From the NCBI GenBank assembly GCA_003453435.1, contig DMLH01000088.1, positions 1-8,992 of the forward strand: a stretch of DNA of 8,992 nt. The letters are read 5' to 3'. The notes under the pieces were generated by a model. The model ran no database searches and was not told the DNA's origin. It worked only from the letters and a program-made list of their open reading frames with translations. The stretch is from Clostridiales bacterium (GTDB taxonomy: Bacteria > Bacillota > Clostridia > Christensenellales > UBA1242). Position numbers and translations under genes: made by a program. Below, piece after piece: positions 1 to 7,137 of the stretch. Each line of letters begins with the position of its first letter. Within the stretch, counting starts at the first letter, position 1.

Positions 1-1450
1 ATTTTTTTCAAATTTAAACAAAAATGTTGAATATATTAAATCCACTTGCAATGAAAATAAAGATTTGGTTGTAAGATATTTTTATTGCAAGAATAAACAA
101 ATTGTGGCATTATTTTTAAATGAACAAAGCGATGTTGAAAAAATTGAAAAACTAGTTTTAAAACCTTTAATCAATTCAAAAAAATTGCCTACAAGTGTTA
201 AGGATTTGCAAAATAATTACATATTATGTGCAGAAATGGAAACGGAAACTGACCTTGATAAATGTGTAGAAATGGTGCTTAAGGGGTTTTGTTTGGTGCT
301 TGTTGATGGCTTTTTAAACTGTGTTTTGTGCAACACTATGCTTCCTGTTCAGCGCAGTGTTGAGGAACCACCATCTAGTGCAGTTATCTATGGACCAAGA
401 GAGGGTTTTGTTGAAAGTATCAAAACAAATTTGGGCTTAATAAGAAAAAGATTGCCAACATCATCTTTAAAAATCGAAGAAATGACTATTGGAAGATACA
501 CAAAAAACAAGGTTATGATTTGTTATTTAAAAGATGTTGCAAATTTAAAAATTGTAAACAAAATAATATCAAGACTTAAAAAGATTGATATTGACGGTGT
601 TTTGGATGCGCATTATTTAATATCATTTTTGGAGGAGAGAAAGGGGAGTATATTTAAGCAAATTGGCAAAACGGAAAAACCAGATATTGCAGTTGCAAAA
701 ATACTAGAGGGTAGAATTGCAATTATGGTTGATAATAGTCCAATTGTGTTAACACTTCCTTTTGTAGTGCTTGAAGATTTGCAAAATAGTGATGACTATT
801 ACCAACGAAGTTTCCGTGTTGGCATTGTTAGGTTTTTAAGAGTTATTTCGCTTTTCATGTCCATTTTATTACCAGGATTATATGTTGCAATTCAACTTTA
901 TCATTATAGAATTATACCCTTAAAGTTTTTGGTGTCTATCATTAATTCCAGCCAAGGCATACCGTTCACACCTTTCCTAGAAATGCTGTTTGTAATTGTT
1001 TTGTTTGAAATTTTATTTGAAGCAAGTTTGCGTATGCCAAGGTACATAGGTATGGCATTATCTGTTGTGGGCGCATTGGTGCTTGGTGACACTGCTGTTA
1101 AGGCTGGACTTATAAGTTCACCAGCAGTTATGATTATAGCCCTTACTGGCATTTCATTTTACACAATTCCAGACCAAACATCACAAATAAGCATTTTAAG
1201 GCTTTTGTTTACTCTTTTAGGTGGCATGGTTGGGCTTTTTGGAATAATTATTGCAGGCAGTGTACTCATTACATATTTAGTGGAATTTAATGCGTATGAT
1301 GCACCATATTTGGCACCTTATGCACCATATATAAAAAATGATTTGAAAGACGGAATTTTTAAACAGGAGTCTATTTCACAAAACACAAGGCCACTAAGCA
1401 TACCCAATCAAAAAAAGGTGCGAGAAATTAGACGTGGAGGTAAAAAATGA
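1..1450 (+). CDS. gerAA: Spore germinant receptor A subunit (GerA family), 5'-partial
   Basis: This is the A subunit of a germinant receptor, an inner-membrane protein of the spore that works with the B and C subunits to sense nutrients. The frame is open to the left edge (first full codon at base 2; 482 residues visible), and the residues before the first candidate start (TTG at 65) still read like GerA, with an 'NVEYIK...DLVVRYF' stretch, so the real start is upstream and probably only a few residues are missing. Family landmarks are GPREGFVE (from 392), NLGLIRKRLP, the TEKPD motif, DDYYQRSF before the first membrane segment (about 827-895), four or so further hydrophobic segments up to about 1276, and a YLAPYAP motif followed by a basic tail ending RRGGKK. 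The stop overlaps the next gene by 4 nt. SpoVAF is a relative, but the adjacent B and C genes favour GerA. Confidence 0.95.
   Translation, partial: FFSNLNKNVEYIKSTCNENKDLVVRYFYCKNKQIVALFLNEQSDVEKIEKLVLKPLINSKKLPTSVKDLQNNYILCAEMETETDLDKCVEMVLKGFCLVLVDGFLNCVLCNTMLPVQRSVEEPPSSAVIYGPREGFVESIKTNLGLIRKRLPTSSLKIEEMTIGRYTKNKVMICYLKDVANLKIVNKIISRLKKIDIDGVLDAHYLISFLEERKGSIFKQIGKTEKPDIAVAKILEGRIAIMVDNSPIVLTLPFVVLEDLQNSDDYYQRSFRVGIVRFLRVISLFMSILLPGLYVAIQLYHYRIIPLKFLVSIINSSQGIPFTPFLEMLFVIVLFEILFEASLRMPRYIGMALSVVGALVLGDTAVKAGLISSPAVMIIALTGISFYTIPDQTSQISILRLLFTLLGGMVGLFGIIIAGSVLITYLVEFNAYDAPYLAPYAPYIKNDLKDGIFKQESISQNTRPLSIPNQKKVREIRRGGKK
1436..1440 (+). promoter_or_regulatory. Ribosome binding site of the B-subunit gene
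   Basis: GGAGG lies 6 nt before the ATG at 1447, inside the end of the A-subunit gene. Together with the ATGA stop/start overlap it suggests translational coupling of the two subunits. Confidence 0.85.
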
Positions 1451-2574
1451 AACAACAATTAAGCACACGTCAATCCTGTTTAATCATTTTTATTGCAATG
1501 ATAAGCACAAAACTTCTTTCATTAAACAGCATAATCAGTTATGATATGGATAATAATGCGTGGTTTGTATTTTTAATGTCCTTTTTAATAGATTTTATGT
1601 TTTCGCTAATTTTTATATATTTAATCAAAAAAGTAGATAAACCCATTTTGGAATATATAAAAGAGAAATTCGGCATTGTTTTAAGTACAATATTATCAAT
1701 TTTAATTGCTATTATGTTTTTAATGAAAACAACTCAAATAATGGTTGATATATACCTATTTTTTGTGCAACTTATTTATGTTGAAATAAATAGAGTAGTT
1801 TTTGTAATTTGCTTTATTGTAATATTGCTTTATTATTCTTCTAGATATATGCAAAGCATTGGAAGAACAATTGAGTTACTTTTATTTCTTATATTATTTT
1901 CGTTAGTTTTAAGCATCGTAATTTCTTTTACACAAATTAAATTAGACAATTTATTGCCATTTTTAAACATAAATGTTATACGAACAGCAAAAACAACTTT
2001 TATTCATAATGTTTGGTTTGGCGACTTCTGGTTTTTGTTTTTTATGATTGGCAATGTTAAAATTGAAAAAAATACTACCAAAAAACTTGTTTGGTCCTAT
2101 GTTATATCAGCGTTAGTTATTTTAATTTTTACAATTATTTTCACCTCTGTGTTTGGTGCAACAGCATCACTTCACAGAGTATGTGTTATAGATATAACGG
2201 AGGTCACGCCAAGATTAATTAATCAAGCACGTTTTAATTGGCTTGTAGACTTCACTTTTCCAATTGCTCTAATAATTGGTTTGGGACTTCACGCAAATTG
2301 TGTTTCCATTTGTTTTAAACACGTGATAAATAACAAATTAAAAAGCAAAACAACAATTGCAACAATTTTAACAACAGCATGTGTGCTGGCAATTTGTGTA
2401 ATGTTCAGATTTACTTTTACGTCTTTTTATATGTTTATAAAAAATTATTTTTGCTATGCCAATACCATAATTCAATATGTGTTGCCAATAATTTTATTGG
2501 TCATGATTGAAACCAATTTTTCAAAAAATAAACAACGGAGGAGGCTGATGTATGGTAAGAAAAATATTGCATAG
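1447..2574 (+). CDS. gerAB: Spore germinant receptor B subunit (GerAB/endospore germination permease family)
   Basis: This is a 375-residue polytopic membrane protein of the GerAB type, a branch of the APC transporter superfamily thought to bind the nutrient germinant. It opens with the family-typical 'LSTRQSCLIIF' segment and has about ten hydrophobic helices (roughly residues 9-31, 38-60, 78-100, 106-130, 140-163, 187-203, 214-236, 266-290, 303-321, 328-353). It ends in a basic tail (KNKQRRR), consistent with a cytoplasmic C terminus. The length matches the family (about 360-370). The assignment rests on membrane topology, the N-terminal motif and its position between the A and C genes. It overlaps the upstream gene by 4 nt and the downstream gene by 23 nt, so the three subunits are one translational unit. 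The germinant cannot be deduced from the sequence. Confidence 0.92.
   Translation: MKQQLSTRQSCLIIFIAMISTKLLSLNSIISYDMDNNAWFVFLMSFLIDFMFSLIFIYLIKKVDKPILEYIKEKFGIVLSTILSILIAIMFLMKTTQIMVDIYLFFVQLIYVEINRVVFVICFIVILLYYSSRYMQSIGRTIELLLFLILFSLVLSIVISFTQIKLDNLLPFLNINVIRTAKTTFIHNVWFGDFWFLFFMIGNVKIEKNTTKKLVWSYVISALVILIFTIIFTSVFGATASLHRVCVIDITEVTPRLINQARFNWLVDFTFPIALIIGLGLHANCVSICFKHVINNKLKSKTTIATILTTACVLAICVMFRFTFTSFYMFIKNYFCYANTIIQYVLPIILLVMIETNFSKNKQRRRLMYGKKNIA
2537..2544 (+). promoter_or_regulatory. Ribosome binding site of the C-subunit gene
   Basis: GGAGGAGG, a very strong Shine-Dalgarno, ends 7 nt before the ATG at 2552 and lies wholly inside the B-subunit coding region. It fixes the C-subunit start. 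The nearby ATG at 2548 is in another frame. Confidence 0.85.
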
Positions 2575-3814
2575 TAAAATAATGATATTTATGATTATCA
2601 TATTTGTAGTTCTATTTCCGTTCACAATCAACATGCCCGACCAAACACAGAGTTATTCAATCGTGCTTGGTGTTGGTATTGATAAATCTGAAGAAGGATA
2701 CGAAATTAGTACTCAAATTTTAACGTCAAAAGCAAATCAAGGTTTTTTAGAAACACTTCAAGTGCATAGCGCAAAAGGCAAAAATATGCTTGATGCAGTC
2801 GAGGAGTTGAGTTTGCATCTTGGAAGAATTAGTGGATTTGGTAATACAAGTGTTATAGTTTTTTCTGAGGATGTTGCAAAAGAAGGGATTGCTGAAACGT
2901 TAGATTTCTTTTTGAGAAGTAAAAGGCTAAACGGTAATCCATTTATTGTTGTTTCAAGAAATAAGGCAAAAAATATATTGAGCGACGCAGCAAAAATTGA
3001 TGAAAGTTTTAACTATAATATAAACAGTTTGGCAAAGTTAAATAGAGATTTTGCAAATGGTACAATAATGACAATGGAAAATTTTCTTAATAATTATTAC
3101 AGTGGAACAACTGCATCTGTAATTTCACAAATTAATCAAACAAATAATGATTATGACGGAGTTATGATACCAGATACAAACTCGCAAAGCAGTTCTGGTG
3201 GCGCAAATGGTGGCTCAAGTTCGAGTGAAGGTCAAAGTTCTGGTGGCTCTGAAGGTGGAGAAACAAGGGTTTTAAGCAATAAAGGTGATAGTTCTGTTTT
3301 TATAGGTTCTAAACAAGTGGCAAACATAGATGCTCATGTTGTAGAGGGCATGAACACTTTGCTTTACACAAAAAGAAATTCTTATACCATTAATAATGTT
3401 AGTGATGCATATTTTCATAATGCCACTGTTGTGTTAAGCCAAAAAAACAGTTATTTAACACGTGTTTTAAAGTTTTCTAAAAATGGCATACCAAGGGTTT
3501 ATTTTGATATTCATTACACAATGAAGGTAGAACAAATTTTGCAAGATGGCATCAATCAAGTAATTTTGGATGGTTCTCAAAATTATATGACACCTACACT
3601 TCAACAAAAAATTCAAGAATATATTAGGGAACAGACTGCAGTATCATTAAATATTTTCAAAGAATTAAATGCAGATGTGTATGGTTTTCAGCAATCATTT
3701 GCTAAATATCACCCAAAAAAATGGAAGAAATTTTTAGACGGATTAGATAACCAAAAAGATGCATTTAAAAAAGTTGAAGTGTTTATGAAAATTCAGTTAA
3801 AAGGCAATTTGTAG
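2552..3814 (+). CDS. gerAC: Spore germinant receptor C subunit (GerAC family), lacking the lipidation cysteine
   Basis: This is the 420-residue C subunit, normally a lipoprotein on the outer face of the spore inner membrane. After an N-terminal hydrophobic helix (about residues 10-25) come the family signatures: 'SIVLGVGIDK' (35-45), 'GRISGFGNTSVIVFSEDVAKEGI' region (91-113, with the following LDFFLRSKRL), and the C-terminal 'VYGFQQSFAKYHPKKWKKF' block ending in a beta-rich 'VEVFMKIQLKG'. The usual lipobox (L-x-G-C-W-D) is absent: Ile26 falls where the cysteine should be, and the whole protein has no cysteine. Residues 211-237 are an almost pure Ser/Gly/Asn/Glu linker between the first domain and the rest. 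It overlaps the B gene by 23 nt and is the last gene of the operon. Family identity is secure; the membrane anchoring mode is open. Confidence 0.93.
   Translation: MVRKILHSKIMIFMIIIFVVLFPFTINMPDQTQSYSIVLGVGIDKSEEGYEISTQILTSKANQGFLETLQVHSAKGKNMLDAVEELSLHLGRISGFGNTSVIVFSEDVAKEGIAETLDFFLRSKRLNGNPFIVVSRNKAKNILSDAAKIDESFNYNINSLAKLNRDFANGTIMTMENFLNNYYSGTTASVISQINQTNNDYDGVMIPDTNSQSSSGGANGGSSSSEGQSSGGSEGGETRVLSNKGDSSVFIGSKQVANIDAHVVEGMNTLLYTKRNSYTINNVSDAYFHNATVVLSQKNSYLTRVLKFSKNGIPRVYFDIHYTMKVEQILQDGINQVILDGSQNYMTPTLQQKIQEYIREQTAVSLNIFKELNADVYGFQQSFAKYHPKKWKKFLDGLDNQKDAFKKVEVFMKIQLKGNL
3191..3247 (+). repeat. In-frame 12-bp direct repeat in the C-subunit linker
   Basis: AGTTCTGGTGGC occurs at 3191-3202 and again at 3236-3247, 45 nt apart and in the same frame. 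It encodes part of the Ser/Gly-rich linker. Such repeats can change length by slippage or recombination. Confidence 0.8.
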
Positions 3815-3884
3815 TTTAAAAGCATGAAATAAGTTATTTGTTGGCTAAAGATGCGCCATTTAATAATATTGTTTAAAATTAGTA

Positions 3885-3910
3885 AAAAAGTGAGCATATG
3901 CTCACTTTTT
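3885..3910. terminator. Bidirectional intrinsic terminator between the receptor operon and the M1 peptidase gene
   Basis: This is a perfect 26-bp palindrome: a GTGAGC/GCTCAC stem with an ATAT loop, extended by A5/T5 flanks. Both strands therefore carry a hairpin followed by a U tract. It lies 70 nt after the C-subunit stop and 13 nt after the stop of the convergent peptidase gene, so it can end both transcripts. Confidence 0.88.
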
Positions 3911-3923
3911 GCTTCATATCGTT

Positions 3924-5450
3924 TTAGTTTTGTGGTTTGTTTTCAACATTTCCTATAATTGCAGTTCCATCCAAATAACTTTCAAAAATAGCCTTTAATC
4001 TTCTATGTGAAGTGTCCTCAAAAATTTCAATCAAATTATTAGGAGTTGCATTGTGCCCACCCATTTTTTTATAATAATTTTTTAAACTATCAAAAAAGTT
4101 TTTATCTCCAATTAAATTTCGTATGTCGTCAAACATAATCATGCCTTTAACATATGCGGCATATACATATTCCGGTTCGGTGTTGAACTGATTTAGTTTT
4201 CTGTTCATTGAAGTATCAACTTGTTTAAACACATCTTTATAAACATCTACAAAAAGTGTATAACTTGTTATTGCATTTTTAACACATACGTCCCTCATAA
4301 TTTCATATTCTGGGTTATTTTCATAAAATACAACAACACTATATTCTGCAAGGCTTTCATCAAGCCATCCGTAGTCATATTCATTGTTTCCAACTACGCC
4401 ATACCACCATTGGTGTGCAATCTCATGAATTATAGTTATGCAATAGTCATCATATTTATCTAGGCCATCACTTATCATAACAAGGTTTGGATATTCCATT
4501 CCACCATACAGAAAACCAGTTTCAACAACCGCAAGTGTAGTATATGGATATTTGCCATACTTGTTATTAAATGTGCTTAGTGCTTTTTGTGCAACGCTCA
4601 TACTGTCGTCACTTTTTTCGTCACCATAATAATAGTATGTTATTTCCGTATCCTCAACCAACTGAGACTTAGTTTTAAATTCGGTTGATAATACCATAGC
4701 AAAATCACGCACTGCTTTTGCTTGCATATTTGTTGTTATTGTTCCGTTTGTAATGTTTTCATGAGACTGTATCTTATTTCCGGTATTTGCTAAAATGTAA
4801 TCATTAGGATAGTTTATGCTGACATTATAATTTGCAATGCCAGAGTAAAAAGGATCACCGTTGCTACTATATGGGTGTTTATCCCAATCGTCTGCATCAA
4901 ACACACAAGCAATAGGGTAAAAATTTCCGAGGTTTATTGTTTTGTCGTTATAGCCAAATCGATGCAAAACATTTGGAATTGTAATTTTGTAATCTAAAAA
5001 AATTTTTACAAAATCGTTAGGATATAGAGGTGCATTTAAAGTTATTTTTAATAAATCGTTATCTGTATTTTCAAAAGTATAACTGCAATTGTCGTTTCCA
5101 ATTTTTACATCATTAATTTCTATCTTGCCAAAACTTAACCCGTTAGGATACGCTTTGCTTTCGTATAATTTGCTTACTGGTTTGTTAACTGCCACATCAC
5201 TAAAAGAGTTAGGGTATAAGTGGAAATAAACTTCACCCAAAATGTTGCTTGATGTATTTTTGTAATTAACTGTTTGTTTTCCTAGCATTGTTTTTTTGTC
5301 TTCAAGTTTTAAGTCTATGTTATATTCAGTGATATTTGTTCCAAATTTCTTAACAAAATTGTTAGCAAAACACCCACTGCAAAAAAGTGATAACCCTAAA
5401 ATTATTAACGCAAGAAATGTGGCTTTAATTCTTTTATGTTTTATTCCCAT
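3924..5450 (-). CDS. M1 family zinc metallopeptidase, probable lipoprotein
   Basis: This is a secreted, membrane-tethered aminopeptidase-like enzyme of 508 residues. The zinc site HEIAH (residues 342-346, bases 4413-4427) is followed 18 residues later by the third ligand Glu365 in 'WLDESLAEY', the exact M1/gluzincin spacing. Upstream is GGMEYPN (316-322), matching the M1 GxMEN exopeptidase motif, and 'YVKG' at 433 supplies the likely catalytic Tyr. Residues about 35-220 are the beta-rich N-terminal M1 domain. It is short for M1 enzymes because it largely lacks the C-terminal helical domain. The N terminus has a basic start, a hydrophobic helix and 'CSGC', giving a lipidation site at Cys27, although position -3 is Cys rather than Leu. 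The start at 5450 has GAGGTG just upstream; an in-frame ATG at 5465 has none. It is a single-gene unit. Substrate and role are unknown. Confidence 0.92.
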   Translation of the reverse strand: MGIKHKRIKATFLALIILGLSLFCSGCFANNFVKKFGTNITEYNIDLKLEDKKTMLGKQTVNYKNTSSNILGEVYFHLYPNSFSDVAVNKPVSKLYESKAYPNGLSFGKIEINDVKIGNDNCSYTFENTDNDLLKITLNAPLYPNDFVKIFLDYKITIPNVLHRFGYNDKTINLGNFYPIACVFDADDWDKHPYSSNGDPFYSGIANYNVSINYPNDYILANTGNKIQSHENITNGTITTNMQAKAVRDFAMVLSTEFKTKSQLVEDTEITYYYYGDEKSDDSMSVAQKALSTFNNKYGKYPYTTLAVVETGFLYGGMEYPNLVMISDGLDKYDDYCITIIHEIAHQWWYGVVGNNEYDYGWLDESLAEYSVVVFYENNPEYEIMRDVCVKNAITSYTLFVDVYKDVFKQVDTSMNRKLNQFNTEPEYVYAAYVKGMIMFDDIRNLIGDKNFFDSLKNYYKKMGGHNATPNNLIEIFEDTSHRRLKAIFESYLDGTAIIGNVENKPQN

Positions 5451-5454
5451 ACGG

Positions 5455-5460
5455 CACCTC
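5455..5460 (-). promoter_or_regulatory. Ribosome binding site that decides the M1 peptidase start
   Basis: Read on the minus strand, GAGGTG sits 4 nt (GAGG core 6 nt) before the ATG at 5450. The alternative in-frame ATG at 5465 would place this site inside the coding region and has only AT-rich sequence before it, so the shorter protein is preferred. Confidence 0.75.
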
Positions 5461-5539
5461 AGCATTTATATGGTATTTTATTATTTAAAATTATATAATA
5501 TGCATGGGCTTGTACAAAGTACCATTTTTTTACTTAATT

Positions 5540-5569
5540 ATTTTAGTTTTGCCATGAAAAAAATGTCAA
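5540..5569 (-). promoter_or_regulatory. Candidate sigma-A promoter for the M1 peptidase gene
   Basis: On the minus strand TTGACA (5564-5569, perfect -35) is followed after 18 nt by TAAAAT (5540-5545, 5 of 6 for -10). It would give a leader of about 80 nt. A second TATAAT on the same strand (5490-5495), with TTGTAC 16 nt upstream, is a weaker alternative. The region is AT-rich, so chance matches are possible. Confidence 0.45.
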
Positions 5570-5591
5570 AAAATAAAATATGTAAATTGAC

Positions 5592-5620
5592 TTGAAAAAA
5601 AATTAAATTAAATATATAAT
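5592..5620 (+). promoter_or_regulatory. Candidate sigma-A promoter for the dnaD-like/helicase loader operon
   Basis: TTGAAA (5592-5597) and a perfect TATAAT (5615-5620) are separated by 17 nt, the optimal spacing. Transcription would start near 5627, about 50 nt before the ATG at 5677. Another TATAAT at 5636-5641 has no convincing -35. Confidence 0.6.
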
Positions 5621-5666
5621 AATAAAACAATATAGTATAATTGTTTAGTAAAACTTTATATTATTT

Positions 5667-5673
5667 AGGGGAG
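5667..5673 (+). promoter_or_regulatory. Ribosome binding site that decides the dnaD-like start
   Basis: AGGGGAG lies just before the ATG at 5677 with short spacing (3 nt after the last G, 5 nt after AGGGG). The longer open frame begins at a TTG at 5641 that has no Shine-Dalgarno and overlaps a TATAAT, so it is not a credible start. Confidence 0.65.
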
Positions 5674-5676
5674 TAT

Positions 5677-7137
5677 ATGGCATTTTGTAAATTTTCAACA
5701 GAAAATAGAAAAAGTGGTGATGTGGTAATTAGCAGCGCGTTTTTTGTGGACTATATGCCATATGCGCCTGAAAGTTTAACAAAAGTTTATTTGTATGGTT
5801 TAAACAAATGCTATGAAAATACAGATGTTGATAACACATTACAAAATTTTGCTACAGAACTTAATATGACCGAAGAGGACATTAAAAGTGCATTTTATTA
5901 TTGGCAGGAAGAGGGACTTGTCACCATTTTAAATCTTCAACCAATAGAAGTTAGATATTTGCCAATTCGGCCTAAAAAATATCAAGCCAAAATGTTTAAA
6001 GAGGATAGGTATTCATCATTTAACAAATCAATTCAAGAAATTTTGGATGGCAGGATGATTACACCTTTTGAATATAGAGAGTATTATTTAACAATGGAAA
6101 GTTTACACATAGAGGCAGATGCCATGCTTATGATTGCAAAATTTTGTGTAAATCAAAAAGGAAACAATGTTGGATATAATTACATTTTAACAATTGCAAA
6201 AAACTGGGCATATGATGGCGTTCATACGGCCGGCGATGTTGAAAAGAAACTTTGTGACATTGAAACTTTAACATCAAAAGTAAAAGATATACTTGTTGCG
6301 CTTAAAAGCAAAAAAATGCCAAGTTATGAAGATAGAGAATTGTATTCTAAATGGACAAATGTTTATGGATATGACCCACTTGTTTTAATTGCTGTTGCAA
6401 AAAAAATTAAACGTGGTGGAATACTAAGCCTTTCTAACAAAATTGATGAATATCGTTCTTTAAAACTTTTTAGTATTGAAGAAATTGAAGAATTTGAAAA
6501 TTCTAAAGATGAATTATTAGACATGGCTAAAATAACTTGTCAATCTCTTGGCGTTTTTTATGAGAATTTGGATCCAGTTGTAAACACTTACATATTAAAG
6601 TGGAAGCAAATGGGCTATTCAAAGGAGGCAATTAAACTTATTGCCAACATCTGTTTCAAAAAATATATAAGAAATATTGAGCAAATGGATGAAATTGTTT
6701 CTAAATATTATTCAAAGGGCTTAGTTTCAATTGATGCAATAAATGAATATATATCTGGCACACTGTCTGTAGACAAAAAAATCAAATCAATTTTAGAAGC
6801 TCTTAGCCTTTCTCGTCAAGTCACATCTTGGGATAGAGATTTTTATCACACATGGACATACTCTTGGCACTTTAACAAGGACATTATTGACTATGCGGTT
6901 TATCTTGCTAACGGAAAATCACAACCAATGGCATATATAAACAAAATTCTCGCAAATTGGAAGGAAAATGACATTTCAAATTTGGAAGATGCAAAAAAAT
7001 ATGTTGCAAATACAAATAGCAAATTCCAAAAAACTGCAGATGTAAGTGAAAGCAAAAAAGAGTTTATAACCCACAGTTTTTCAAGTGAGGAGTTAAATGC
7101 ATTGTTTGATAATTTGGATGAGGTGAAACTTATATGA
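5677..7137 (+). CDS. DnaD-domain replication initiation protein with multiple DnaD/DnaB_2-type repeats
   Basis: This 486-residue cytoplasmic protein is likely to act in chromosome replication initiation or restart with the helicase loader encoded next to it. Residues about 16-85 resemble the winged-helix N domain of DnaD (VVISSAFFVDYMP..., then a helix-turn-helix pattern 'LNMTEEDIKSAFYYWQEEGLV'). Then come four stretches that each read like the helical DnaD C-terminal/DnaB_2 module: about 114-194 (with YILTIAKNW), 201-276 (degenerate), 285-360 (degenerate) and 366-445 (with YINKILANW). The C-terminal tail 'FSSEELNALFDNLDEV' is typical of DnaD-like proteins. DnaD itself is only about 230 residues, so this is an enlarged form. 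The loader gene overlaps by 4 nt (ATGA), and as I recall Clostridioides difficile has the same pair. The two middle repeats rest on pattern judgement only. Confidence 0.85.
   Translation: MAFCKFSTENRKSGDVVISSAFFVDYMPYAPESLTKVYLYGLNKCYENTDVDNTLQNFATELNMTEEDIKSAFYYWQEEGLVTILNLQPIEVRYLPIRPKKYQAKMFKEDRYSSFNKSIQEILDGRMITPFEYREYYLTMESLHIEADAMLMIAKFCVNQKGNNVGYNYILTIAKNWAYDGVHTAGDVEKKLCDIETLTSKVKDILVALKSKKMPSYEDRELYSKWTNVYGYDPLVLIAVAKKIKRGGILSLSNKIDEYRSLKLFSIEEIEEFENSKDELLDMAKITCQSLGVFYENLDPVVNTYILKWKQMGYSKEAIKLIANICFKKYIRNIEQMDEIVSKYYSKGLVSIDAINEYISGTLSVDKKIKSILEALSLSRQVTSWDRDFYHTWTYSWHFNKDIIDYAVYLANGKSQPMAYINKILANWKENDISNLEDAKKYVANTNSKFQKTADVSESKKEFITHSFSSEELNALFDNLDEVKLI
7120..7126 (+). promoter_or_regulatory. 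Ribosome binding site of the helicase loader gene
   Basis: GAGGTGA ends 7 nt before the ATG at 7134 and lies inside the last codons of the dnaD-like gene. Combined with the ATGA overlap it points to coupled translation. Confidence 0.75.

Noticed and set aside
904..1152. Minus-strand open frame of 82 codons opposite the A-subunit gene.
   Set aside because: It lies entirely inside a strongly conserved gene on the other strand, has no recognisable domain and is a coding shadow. The same applies to the frames at 4221-4463, 6900-7169, 7802-8086 and 8470-8652.
3815..3884. Short gap after the C subunit, examined for a small gene or RNA.
   Set aside because: It is only 70 nt of AT-rich sequence before the terminator, with no start codon plus Shine-Dalgarno and no stable structure that I can see.
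5296..5595. Plus-strand open frame of 99 codons overlapping the peptidase 5' end and the divergent gap.
   Set aside because: It is antisense to the peptidase signal sequence, has no Shine-Dalgarno, and runs through the promoter region. No family resemblance is visible.
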